Positions 46,563-56,887 of a DNA stretch of 64,000 nucleotides are shown here, one piece after another (position 1 is the first letter of the stretch; each line of letters opens with the position of its first letter). The notes below the pieces were generated by a model. That model searched no databases. It was not told where the DNA came from and was given only the letters and a program-made list of their open reading frames with translations. The position numbers and the translations under genes are program-made. This DNA is from Ustulina deusta. Taxonomy: Eukaryota; Ascomycota; Sordariomycetes; Xylariales; Xylariaceae. The DNA lies in the NCBI GenBank assembly GCA_023159155.1, contig JAJNNX010000054.1:186001-250000 (forward strand), written 5' to 3'.

Positions 46563-49213
46563 CTAAAGGTACATTTCTCCTTCTACAGGGCTGTTGATAT
46601 CGGTTGACTGTATTCCGAAGCCGAGGTGTTTCACTCCTTGTTCACCCTCGCCAAGAACAGGTTCCAGGTGAGACGGTAAAGGTTGCGCACCCCATTTCAA
46701 CTTGGATCGAGGGAGGTGTTCCAGCCACGTCTTTGCAACATTGCTATCTGCAGCTTCCAGTGATAGCTCAGATGTTGCATCTGGCACCAAGTTAGACGCC
46801 TATTCCCCAATTGTACCAGAGCCTGTCCGGCTAGTCTTGATGATATTGATTACTGCGAATGAGGAAATTTTATCACTCACCGAGTTGGACTTCAGGTTCA
46901 TCAACGCAACTGGTTGACCCGGTAGGAGGAGATAAAGAGCAATGGCAAGCTGCCGAGATCACCAATGAATCCGAGCCGCCTGCCACCATGTTGCCTCGAA
47001 GCCTGATAAAACTAAACACGAACGGAACCAGTGCTAAAGCACTCATAGTGGCAAGCAATGCTAGAATAGCAGGTACGGAGTAACCCAATGCGACCAAACC
47101 GCCGTCTGACACATTGAAATATGACTTGTCTTTGTATTCGAACGGCGACATCCAATGACCTACACATTGTTAACAAACTGTTGGACACTTCATGATGGAA
47201 TTCTTACCACCATCCGTAATGAAAACGAAAAATGCACTCGATAAGAGCCAATGGGAGAGGTGCTTACAGTCAGGAGAAATAGGCTATATTTATAGGGTAA
47301 TTGCAGACGATAAGTTGGCAGCTGCCCGACAGAAGGATATGACACTCTCAAAGGCTTATACTCCAAGCTGTATGAATTCTATTCCAGCTCGTTCATAAGT
47401 TGAGTGAATAGGGCATCGTAAGTGAAATAGCTTAGAGACAGTAGGAGCTGGGGTAGATGAGCAAAGAGCAACATGACGATGAAACCAGACCTTCCCCATG
47501 ACACGTGGTCTTCGCTCGCTTCTCCAAAAGAACCGGAACTAGAGCAAAAGTTAGCAATACAGCCCAAAACTCCCTGCGTTGAACAATGAAGCATACGGGA
47601 CGAGGCGACTCACGAGCTATTCCTATTTGTGTGGGTAAACCCGATGCACGTGACTAGAAGGGAAATCGACACCACAACAACACTGTAAGCGCGTGTCCAT
47701 GTTGAAGCTGATATCGTGCGCATTAACCGGTAGTTATGGCCTGCCTTTGTCCATCGACGGGGGCTGCAAATTGGCGGTCGGCCCGAGTTCTCATTCGTTT
47801 CCGACGAAATGAAGGGTTCCAGGGGGTTCTGCTGCAATTTCCAGCTATCGAAAATATCTAATGTTCCCAACCCCAGGGTGGCAGGATCAGGCTTCGTAAT
47901 GAACGACTCTATGGCATCTCCGATAGTAACCAGTGATGGCCCTGATAGGCTGAAGAGTACGATAGCGCAGAGCAAGTTTTTGCAATTAAGAAGGTGACAA
48001 CAGTCAATAACAGGAGATTGTGAACAAGAACTTGGCACATCGAATCGTAGGGAGACGGCTCGGCGAGACAGAACTTGACATCAAGACTGTCGACCTGATT
48101 TTGATAACCGCCGAATGTATACTGTTGGGTGTCAATCTGATTTTGATAGCCGTGGAAAGGGTACTGTTTCCTTTCGGGTTCACGAGGACGTATAAATTGC
48201 AATACCCATTCTGATGCGTTTGATGCCGCCGGCTCCAGATTCATATTGGGCGTCGTCTAGTTAGAGCGCTGAGTTTTTGGTGGGCCAATCCAACTGTTTT
48301 GTAAGCCGAGAAAATAAGAACAGGTATTCCTGTTTAGCACTTGTTGGAACGAGCTAGTATATTTGTAGTTCATGCATTCAGCCGAGAACCACAGAGCATT
48401 GACCACAGAGGGAGCTGGGTTGTGGTAGGAATCATCAACTTCTGTCCATCCCATGCCATCGTTACTTCCAGGGTCGACGATGATGACAACGTTGCGGTAT
48501 TTTTGCTTAGCTGTGTAAGTTTTGTACTCAACCCGGCATTGTTGCGGGTTAATTCGATCCCAGCTGTTTGCAGATTCTGCAGTTGTATCTAATCGCCTTC
48601 TAATAGCGTCTGACTCAGTAGTGGAAATGCAACCCCTACTGCCGCCATATAGAGTGCACAAGTCACTAAAGTTGCTCGGGTTAACCAAACTTGCCCCAGG
48701 CAGGGAATAATTTGCCCCGCGAAGGAACGGTTCGGCTGCGATGGTGATGTTATAGTAGGCACCCAGGTATTCTGTAGCAAAGACCGTACTGTTCAAAAAC
48801 AGATGTATCGGTAAAGTGATAAAAACGAGGGAAAACCATAGAAATCGCTTGGAGGAAGACACGAAGTCCAGGTTTTGGATAGATGAGACACCTATTTGTA
48901 GCGAGCGAAGCTTCTGGTGAGCCTGGTCGATCTCTTTTCGAGAAGGGGAATTCAAGATCCGCATGAAGAAACTGGACGAAGCTGCTACCACTGTCGAGAG
49001 TAAGTTGATAAGGAGGTGTAGAATGAGATTTAGTCGTCGTGCATTTTGACAGTCCCCTTTGAATATGACATGACCGTGATTCAAAACGCGCGATTTTGAA
49101 AATCCGACAGCAAATGAAACCAATAGAATCACCACGCAGACAAATATGAACAGAAGGTTTATGAATCCGGTCCGCCTCCAGGCAGGCTGGGCCACGGTAG
49201 GGAGGAGTTTCAT
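46563..49213 (-). pseudogene. Broken DUF6536-type multi-pass membrane protein gene
   Basis: Read on the minus strand, the translated pieces follow the order of the fungal DUF6536 membrane-protein family: N-terminal transmembrane block with LLINLLSTVVAASSSFFMRIL and SPSRKEIDQAH, the SIQNLDF/SSKRFLWF segment, SLVTIGDAIESFITKPDP, a LLFAHLPQLLLSLSYFTYDA helix, YKPLRVS, HWLLSSAFFV, ISAACH, and a terminal LKWG...HLGFG...PVEGEMYL. Intact-looking introns remain at 47613-47539, 47207-47160 and 46880-46781. Four lesions break the frame: TAG at 48257-48259, a single-base frameshift near 47985-47992, TAG at 47379-47381 where the family has Trp, and a frameshift near 47260-47267. Both stops fit C-to-T at CpA on one strand or the other, as RIP makes. 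A 42-base in-frame tandem duplication (48095-48178) repeats a GYQNQ motif. The gene is probably dead, though an unusual splice form removing the first stop cannot be fully excluded. Confidence 0.75.
48095..48178 (-). repeat. 42-bp tandem duplication inside the DUF6536 pseudogene
   Basis: Two 42-base units, each containing CTGATTTTGATA on the plus strand, encode two 14-residue copies of a segment with GYQNQ on the minus strand. The copies have diverged, so the duplication is not very recent. Confidence 0.75.
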
Positions 49214-49899
49214 GAGTTTATTGAAAGAGATCGTGTCGTCATGATATTACCTAAGCGACAGAGAGATAATCGGATCACGAAAGTCTATCGAATCTAGCCT
49301 AACCGCTTGTTAAATGCCTGCCTGGATCAGCTGACAGGGGCCTGGCCGCAGTCAAAACGTCTTGGGGGCTGAGACAGGAGGATTGCCGCATGCTGGTTGT
49401 TTTCCGCTCCATTGGATATTCAAGATCTCGGAATGAGACAAAAACTGTCCAGCCCCGCTCATCTTCCCGGCGCTGAGCCCACACGAAATCTAAATAAAGG
49501 TGTCGGAATACCACAACATGTCAAATAGCTAACCCCACTGTCAATCTGCTTGGCAAACCTTAGTATCTACTCTAGCCCTAATTCAGTAACATTTTTATAT
49601 TCTCGGATAGTTTCCGAGGACTTTGTGGTAAAGGCATAAAGCCCAAAGGAGGCAGACCAGTCGAAAGACCTGGGCGAGGTCAGGTGATTCTGGATATATA
49701 TATGACCATAGCATTCTTACCTAAATTTGCAAGGGGTCATGGACCTGGGTATCATATTGAAGGTTTAGCTGGCCACATAATATTCGTCCTTGTTAAACTA
49801 AACCTCCTATTCTCCTCGTGCATCCAGAACTAGTACACATTTTTCCTTCTATCTTTTAAGTATTCAACGAGGGCGAGCACCAACTTCGGCATTTTAACG
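49214..49899. other. Divergent spacer, DUF6536 pseudogene / unknown membrane gene
   Basis: A 0.69 kb head-to-head spacer with no supported gene. It is AT-rich towards the right and includes TATATATATG at about 49.70 kb. Confidence 0.6.
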
Positions 49900-50784
49900 A
49901 TGAAACCAGGGGCACATCTGAAGAATCCAAGCGAAAATACTGATAGCGGTCGTTTTCAGAGTCTTCCTTCTGCACCTACTGGCCCATTCTACCATAGGGG
50001 TGGACCGCCAACTTCAGCAATGCCTGGAGCTGCACCCCAAGTGGAACATGAACTATCAACGTTTGCAGTAGAAATATATGATTACAGCCCATCGTGGATT
50101 TCATCAAGACAAGACGGGAATGATACCATTCGATTAGAAAGCTCAGAATCCTCTGGGTCCGAGCGTGCCGGCAAACCGACCGATACTACGAGTAAAAGCC
50201 CACAGCACTGTCGTCCTCGATTTCTCATATCATATTGTTGCCGGTGGGCAAGGTTTATCTTTGCTATTTTAAAATTTTACTCTATTTTCTACTTTAATGG
50301 AGAGTTGGAAAGAGACGACTTGTTTTTGTTCGATGTCATGGCCGTACGACACTCCCTCTTTTGATACTTTGTCGTGATACTTATGATTTTCGCAGATGAT
50401 CTCGGTGATACTTCGGGACTTGAAGGAGATTATAGCCCCCGGTGGTAGGGTTCATGTCAACAATTTATTCAGCGTCTCTATTCTGTCCGAGGGCATACTA
50501 TTTGCTTCCCTACTAGCCCTATTCTTATTCGATATATCGTTGCTAGTTAAATTTCGTCGAGGCCCCTACCAACACCGAAACGAACCTTATAATACCTTTA
50601 GATATGGACTTTGGGAGCTTTACTCTGTAGCCATCCCGCGCATCCTGCGAACGCTCATCTTGGTGGTCGCATCATGGGTTCCAGCTTTGTGAGATAGGCC
50701 TTTCTCGCGGAACTTAGTGCCCATGTGCTAATTTCATTCAGAACACTGAGCATGGCAATCCTGTATTACATTATAGGGGACTAG
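49900..50784 (+). CDS. Hypothetical membrane protein, three exons
   Basis: Exons 49900-50343, 50396-50688 and 50742-50784. Introns are GTACGA...TTTCGCAG (52 bases) and GTGAGA...TTCATTCAG (53 bases, with a GCTAAT branch-like site); both keep frame and give 259 residues. The first half is polar and Pro/Ser-rich. The second half has about four hydrophobic segments: around RFIFAILKFYSIFYF, SILSEGILFASLLALFLFDI, and a closing pair around RTLILVVASWVPAL and TLSMAILYYII, ending GD. I recognise no family. It lies head to head with the DUF6536 pseudogene in an accessory-looking segment. The short last exon is the least certain part: without the second intron the protein would stop after VPAL. Confidence 0.6.
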
Positions 50785-51493
50785 ATCCGGGCTAACCATT
50801 CGCGTGAAGGTGAGTCAATACTGCTAGTGATGGAATCAGGAGAGCTACAGGGCGCAATACGTGATTCGGGATAGTAGCTAGGCAACCTTCTCCTCCCGCC
50901 GAAGGGAACATCTAGGATAGTTGATCAGATAGGTGGCATATCCCATAAGACAAAGCGGAGTCTAGAATAGAGGCAGCATCGAAGACCAGTCTGGCGCGAA
51001 TATAATTTGAACTTATCCTCTATTATTTGTCTTCTTAACGGCTCCCACCGCTAGTCATGCACAGTTGGTATCTAATATGGTGTAAAGATAAAGCTTCTCT
51101 AAGGTAGAACTACTGTATCTTCTAGCTGGTTATCTATGGCACCTCGGTTTCTATCGTCCATAGGTGCGTCTGAACTCTGATTTGTCGCTAGACTTTCAAT
51201 CACCCCACATAAGCATAAATTAAGTCTAATTGTCATGGCAGCAGTATGACATAAAACTACTTTGAACTGGAGTAAAAGGGGGGCTATGGCACATGTTAGG
51301 ACCGACATGCTGGCAGGTATGAGGGAGCCGCGGCCCCTCCCCCCCCCCGGACCATGTATGGGAATACTCTTATATTAAATGCTCATCTCAAGTTCTCCCT
51401 CTCCACCCTCTTTTATTTGATCTCCGTCATACCCATTGGTCATAACAGTCTTCCGGGTCTGGATTAACTAGCATTCTTTACCTCTCATGAAAT
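50785..51493. other. Spacer, no gene seen
   Basis: Short frames only, with a C-rich run at about 51.34 kb and a T/C-rich leader-like stretch just before the monooxygenase fragment. Confidence 0.6.
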
Positions 51494-51688
51494 ATGGTAA
51501 AGCCTAAGATTCAGATAGCCATCATGCTTGGTGGACTCGCTGGATTCGGTCGCGCCACCGCGCTTGTCCGACACGCACACCTGGAAATCCATGTATCCGA
51601 GCCGGCGCCAGGATTCTCGGAGCGGAGTGCCGGAATCTGTCTTTCCACAACCGCCCCGGGGGCTGGTGCATATTGTCCCAGCTACTAA
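51494..51688 (+). pseudogene. 5' fragment of an FAD-dependent monooxygenase
   Basis: A 64-codon frame resembles only the N-terminal dinucleotide-binding unit of salicylate-hydroxylase-type FAD monooxygenases. It has a beta strand (IQIAIML), a glycine-rich turn and helix (GGLAGFGRATALVR), and a second strand ending in the acidic ribose-binding residue (LEIHVSEPAPGFSE) followed by a degraded GAGI-like motif (SAGICLS). The first glycine of the usual GxGxxG is replaced, and the rest of the roughly 400-residue enzyme is absent downstream, where a simple repeat begins. It is best read as a truncated relic; a short functional peptide is unlikely. Confidence 0.6.
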
Positions 51689-51760
51689 GGAAGGCTAGCG
51701 CTATAACGCAGAATTCGTTTCTAAATATGATTGTATGTAGTGCTAGATAATTGCAATTGC

Positions 51761-51872
51761 GATGATCATAATGATGCTACTGATGATAATGGCAATAATG
51801 ATGATACTGGTGGTAATGATAATAATGATGATAATCATGATGATAATGATGATGGCAATGACGATGGTGATG
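51761..51872. repeat. (GAT/AAT)n imperfect trinucleotide repeat
   Basis: About 110 bases of GATGATAATGATGG-type units, giving an Asn/Asp-rich shadow frame. It sits between the monooxygenase fragment and the neprosin-type gene. Confidence 0.9.
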
Positions 51873-52184
51873 AAATTAGCCTGAGAATGGTACCTGACTG
51901 GCTAAATTTTCAGGGTCCCACGCCAAGCTCGTATTCGACTTGGTAGCGGATCCCAGAAGTCTCAGGCTGACAGTTCATCGTGCGTGGTTTCTGCGAGGGC
52001 TCCTTGGAGGACTTATGAATATCTCAAGGTCATAGTAATCAACACACCAGTCAGCCTATAGTTGGCGAGGATCCATAACCAAAATAGTATCCATGTCTGT
52101 ACGCTATATACATTATCGAAATAATTCGTCAGGTCATATGTACAAGAAGTCTTTCCTATATGCATTCCGTCACTCATAATCCAT

Positions 52185-53357
52185 CTAAGCGCCGATTTGA
52201 CCGCCGGCTCCAGGACCGCCGAGGAAGAAGTAGCTTCCCCAGCTGGACCCGGAGCTCCAGGTAGGGAGGATATTGTAGCGGCTGGTGTCGCTGATGACGA
52301 GCTGGTTCTGGCCGTTGTAATCAACATAGTTGCCGTTGTTGTCGACATACACGATGTTGTGGATGTAGGCAGACTTGCCAAATCCTGTGCTAGGAAACTC
52401 ACCGCTCCCCATATCGGTCGTGGTTACCGCCGTCTCGCTGTTGTAGATCTCCCCATAGAAGTCGATGAGGTTTGAGTGGTCAGCCAGCGTGTCGGCCGCG
52501 TTCACACCTTGCGAGAACAGCGAGGCCGGGTAGTAGCCGATGTAGCGGTCCAGGCACCACAGCCACCAGTTGCCTCCGCTGAGGGTGTACCCGATTTCCA
52601 GCTCGTACTGGGAACCGCCATCGGTCGATAGTGGCGAGAAGGCGATGCCAGGGTAGATCTGCGAGTCGGTCTGCACCCAACCGGTATGATCGCGGTTCCA
52701 ACCGCCGACATTGTTACCGTCGGCGCTGTAGCCGTTGGTGGTGAAGTAGCTGAAGAGATGGGGGGCGCTGACTTGGTTGGGATAGTTAATCCATCCGGCT
52801 TCGACGGTCTGCGTTACGGCGCCAGTGCCGGCGTGAGCGGCATTGGAGCGGACGACGGCCGTCTGAAGGAGAGAGAAGTCGGCGTTGCTCTGGGTGAAAG
52901 CCTTGAACAAGCTGAAGGTGCCCTTGCCGCCCTTGTTGGTGACGCTTTGGCCCGAGCTTGCATACCAATGCTGGCCAGCACTGCTATCGGCGGCAGCGTT
53001 TACCTTGGCCAAGGGGCCATCGTCCTGCTTGGTCGGGAGACGCTTTGTGGCCTTGGTGGCACCGCTTGACCGGGGAATTGGCACGGTACCGTTGGGACCT
53101 TGTAGAGCCGAGTTGGCAGCTAAGAGCGCTCGAATAGTCTTGCTCTGGACGCTGCGCTTTGTGGCGGGAACCGGAGGAGGGCTGGCAATGCTGCCACTGG
53201 TTTGAGACTCCGGCACGACCCAGTCAATAACTTGGCCCTCGGCCGTAGACGTCGTCGCTACCACCTCGAGCCCATCGGTGCGAGCGCGGATTGGTGTGGC
53301 GGATGTTGTTTGGAGTGCGACGACGAGGGCCGCGGCCTTGAAGATGGACAACTGCAT
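52185..53357 (-). CDS. Secreted neprosin-domain protein (DUF239, putative glutamic peptidase)
   Basis: Single exon, 390 residues. The N-terminal signal peptide (MQLSIFKAAALVVALQ, cleavage near residue 20) and a pro-region of about 120 residues are followed by the neprosin domain. That domain shows QHWYASSG, a central VEAGW motif with E186, LFSYFTTNGYS, WVQ...IYPGI, a Trp-rich GGNWWLWCLD block and YGEIYN with E303. In plant neprosin the catalytic pair is E188 and E297; E186 and E303 sit in matching motifs at similar spacing, so an active prolyl-type glutamic endopeptidase is plausible. The C-terminus is Gly/Ser-rich. It sits in the accessory part of the window beside a monooxygenase relic; the signal peptide implies extracellular action. 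A TATA-like box lies about 115 bases upstream. The start is the first ATG and begins the signal peptide. Confidence 0.9.
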   Translation of the reverse strand: MQLSIFKAAALVVALQTTSATPIRARTDGLEVVATTSTAEGQVIDWVVPESQTSGSIASPPPVPATKRSVQSKTIRALLAANSALQGPNGTVPIPRSSGATKATKRLPTKQDDGPLAKVNAAADSSAGQHWYASSGQSVTNKGGKGTFSLFKAFTQSNADFSLLQTAVVRSNAAHAGTGAVTQTVEAGWINYPNQVSAPHLFSYFTTNGYSADGNNVGGWNRDHTGWVQTDSQIYPGIAFSPLSTDGGSQYELEIGYTLSGGNWWLWCLDRYIGYYPASLFSQGVNAADTLADHSNLIDFYGEIYNSETAVTTTDMGSGEFPSTGFGKSAYIHNIVYVDNNGNYVDYNGQNQLVISDTSRYNILPTWSSGSSWGSYFFLGGPGAGGQIGA

Positions 53358-53470
53358 TGTATGGAACGGTTTTGGACAGCAAAGAATACCTCACAAGTTG
53401 AGCCGCAACTAAAAACACCAGAGTGGCCTGTTGAGCTGGGAAATCTAGGCCTGCTCTTGAGGGACGAGGA

Positions 53471-53480
53471 TATATTTATA
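53471..53480 (-). promoter_or_regulatory. TATA-like box of the neprosin-type gene
   Basis: TATAAATATA read on the minus strand, roughly 115 bases before the ATG at 53357. Confidence 0.4.
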
Positions 53481-56400
53481 TCTAATGCATATGTATCGTC
53501 ATAATTTCATCGTACTTCATAGTCCCTCCATCATCAGACAGGGAGACCTATGATGTGAGATTCAGCCCACCCTTTCCCCCACGAGGAAGGTCTCCAGCAA
53601 TGATACATCACACCTGTATTAGTTGCACCCAGTCGCGCCGACGCTAATGATCCATCGCCCTCGCAGCAACGTTACCCTACTTTCCAGCGAAAGCCGGGTA
53701 TAAAGCCGTGTTAGCTTGTTCGACCAGACCCGGGTGCATGTGCAATGTCTTGCACGCATCAGGGCTGAAGACAGGGCAATGCACGCGGTCATGACATAAA
53801 CTAAAGGCTCGCAAGGCGCAGCGCGGATATGTTTGGAAACAGGGGCAAACAGACAAGTACCAGAATCCTTCACCGGGACTCTCGACGCCGCAGGGCCGAG
53901 TCGTTCCCGCAGGCGCAGCCATCGCTCATAGGTTCTACCGGCCTCAGATAACCCCCTCTCCCCCGTTCAAAATCGCTCCTATTGGCTGAGAGAGAAAATG
54001 TATCCCTTACATACTACTTGAGCAAGATCTAGCAATCCGCATGTCCCGTAACAAGCTTTCCAGCCAACATAGCTAAAATCCTTCTTACGCGGGGCACCAT
54101 CAATAATGGTCGAAACCACCCGATGCATGTCCAACTAGGCAACGGACGACGCGGGTGTGGCGATAGCTAACTGCCTCTTTTAAAATAGTACATCCTTGTA
54201 GGTTCGCAATCTCGCATATTTGAGGATCTAAAGGCTAGTAAGTATATATTAGTTTGTCCAGGTGGTTGTCGCAGATGACCAGGAACGGAACAACAGACAG
54301 GTTCATGCATAAGCTAGGATCTTGGCAATTCCGTAGATGAAACGGGCAGATGATTATGGAAATACTACCTGTAAGCTAAGGTCTACGCTAACCTGTTTAA
54401 TCCTTGTTCCTGGCGGCGCACTGTGCCCAGGCAGGCTGAAGCGTTAGCTTATTTTTGGATAACTGCTGACATGTACAATAGTCGAGCATCATCTCACAGG
54501 AGTTGATGAAGTGACACAAGGGGCTCGTAAATGAGGCGCCTATTCCCCTTAGTAGATGTCATATTTATTTCGTCGGCTCAAGAGAACCCAGTAGGACTCA
54601 AGCCACCGAATCGCAAAATAGGGTAGCACGGGAGCTAGTGGTGGCGTTGATGTTGTATTAGAGATATAAATGGAGTAAGACCTGCCTACTTCGTAAATAA
54701 TAAGCCCATCCTAGAAATGCACACTGTTCGTAGTTTCGACATCGAGACTAGTGCAATTCCGATTGTGTGCTAAGAGGTATCGTGCTAGTCGAATACAAAG
54801 CTTAAAGAGATTCCGAGAGACTTGGTGTAGTTGGCGTGATGGATAACTTAACCTCACAAGGCAATAAATAAGAGGCATCGAATGCTGGGGATTTTCAAAT
54901 ACCGGCCATTGAACAGGTTCAAGTGGAGAATCTTCTCCACAGATCGGCACTCATGCGGCCACACGAATTCCTAGGTCCTTCCTTTATAGGAAATTCAAAT
55001 AGGGTCGCTTTTTCCGTAGAATCACTACTATCTACACTACATCTTTAAGGGGGACAAATTGATGAAAGCGTAGTATGTGCGAAATACTAGTCTAGAAGGA
55101 GGGGGGTTAACGGTGCGACAAATCTTGATAAGGGTCTTGCTTAAAGCCCTCGAGAACTGCTTCGGGGATATTGTCGACTACCCCCTTTCGTTCGATAACG
55201 TGACGGCCACGCCGAGTTACACCCGAGAAACAAGTCATTCACTGCATCATCTTCCGATGACCAGGGAGTTTGGCGGGACGCATTGTATACTAGAAGCTCT
55301 AGCAATGGGGTCTGTTTCCGCGCGGTGAGTAATGTATAATAGCTTCAATGTTGAGTCTCTACTTAATAGAATTTGGTGGAATGGCGGTATACTCGAAAAA
55401 TACAGTAGAGACTCTAGACTAGTATGCATACAAATTGTCGATCCGGTCGAAACCGAGATCTTCCCGTGTTGATCATCACAGAAGAACCCTGCTCCTCGTC
55501 GACCCGAAAGGCGGGAAAGTCGTGCAACTGCAGTGCTGATCAATCCCAAGGTAGTGCAAATTTGTAGCATATGGAAGCAAATCTACTAATCTAGTAGGCT
55601 ACGCACCATGTCCCGTGAAAACCTAGTGACACGGAGGGACGTCTTACAAGTTGCCGTCCGCCTGACCGATATCCATCTCCACACCTGTAGGGCCATAATT
55701 CCCCACCAGTAACGGCGACGTTTCCTTTCTGGTGCACCCAGCAATCTTCAGTCCGAGCTGGGGCTTAACCCAAAGATGCCGCACCTCGGGATTCGGCCAA
55801 AAGTGCGAGCTAAGACCACCAGGGCTCGCGGTCGAAACCGGTGATTCGGGTCCGCTTTTAGCTTTTCCTGCAACGAGCCCGTGTCACGGGGATGGTTGGT
55901 GTACTCTTGTAATACAGGTAGACAGATGACGTCCCCAAGACCACCCAGCCGCTCGACTGCGGGGGCCGACCCTAATCTCGTCGTCTGCGGCGTCCTCCTG
56001 GTGAGAAGCTCGACTTCTTGTTGTAGGTTGTGAGGCCATTGGCATTAACTGAGACCCCTACGCATGCCATTCCTTCTACAACATATTCTCTTGCACCAAG
56101 CCACTTGTGAGAACAATGCAATTCATTCTTTTAGGGCATTATCCCATCCAAACCCTTCATAGTAATTAGTTAAATACTATGATATACTGGAGTTACGGGG
56201 AAAAGAATTGTGTTTAGCTTGAGCATGGCAAATCAAGACAATGCGGGAGTTTGGGGTCATCGTGAGATGAATACAACTTGTAAAAGTCTCAAAAACAGAG
56301 TGTTGAGAAGTATTAGATAAGAACGAGATCTATTGTCAAGACACATAACGGACACGATAAAAGCAATGGTAAGGAAGGTGATATGATGCTTCAACTTCGG

Positions 56401-56887
56401 CACTCAGTATTATACAACTCAAGCTTAAATTCATCCGTTTTCGTCGATAAGACCCGCGATGGAGGACGAGCATCTGTTAATAACATAAGTTTTGTTTTTG
56501 TGCTGGTGAGGTATTATATGAGGGCCTTCGGTTGAGAAAGGAGAAAAAACCTGCGTCGAACACAAAATTATATATCGACCAAACAACTTGAATCTTTATA
56601 GATCGGGAAAGGTTGGGGCCGTAGCTCTGCATACAAGAAAAAGTCAACGCGTTGCTAATTAATATATTAGGTTCGCTGGGATCCGGTCCGTCACTGACGA
56701 TACGCAATACGGCTAATTAATAAATACTGTTGCTTAATTGATGTGAAGCTTTATTCTTAGATCAAAAATCGATAGGAAATTAATGAACGCCTTAACATTT
56801 AAGGATAGATTATTGGGGGCTTGGCACGCAGGGAGGTATTTTGACTTCCATTGAAAAAAGGTTATGTACCCTCTATTGTGAGTTTTG
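53481..56887. other. 3.4 kb spacer without a supported gene
   Basis: Short frames only. A minus-strand frame without ATG at 55883-55644 is open for 79 codons and has protein-like composition, but I cannot place it in a family. From 56.1 kb rightwards the DNA becomes AT-rich. Confidence 0.55.

Noticed and set aside
51731..51946. 71-codon Asn/Asp-rich frame
   Set aside because: Translation of a GAT/AAT simple repeat.
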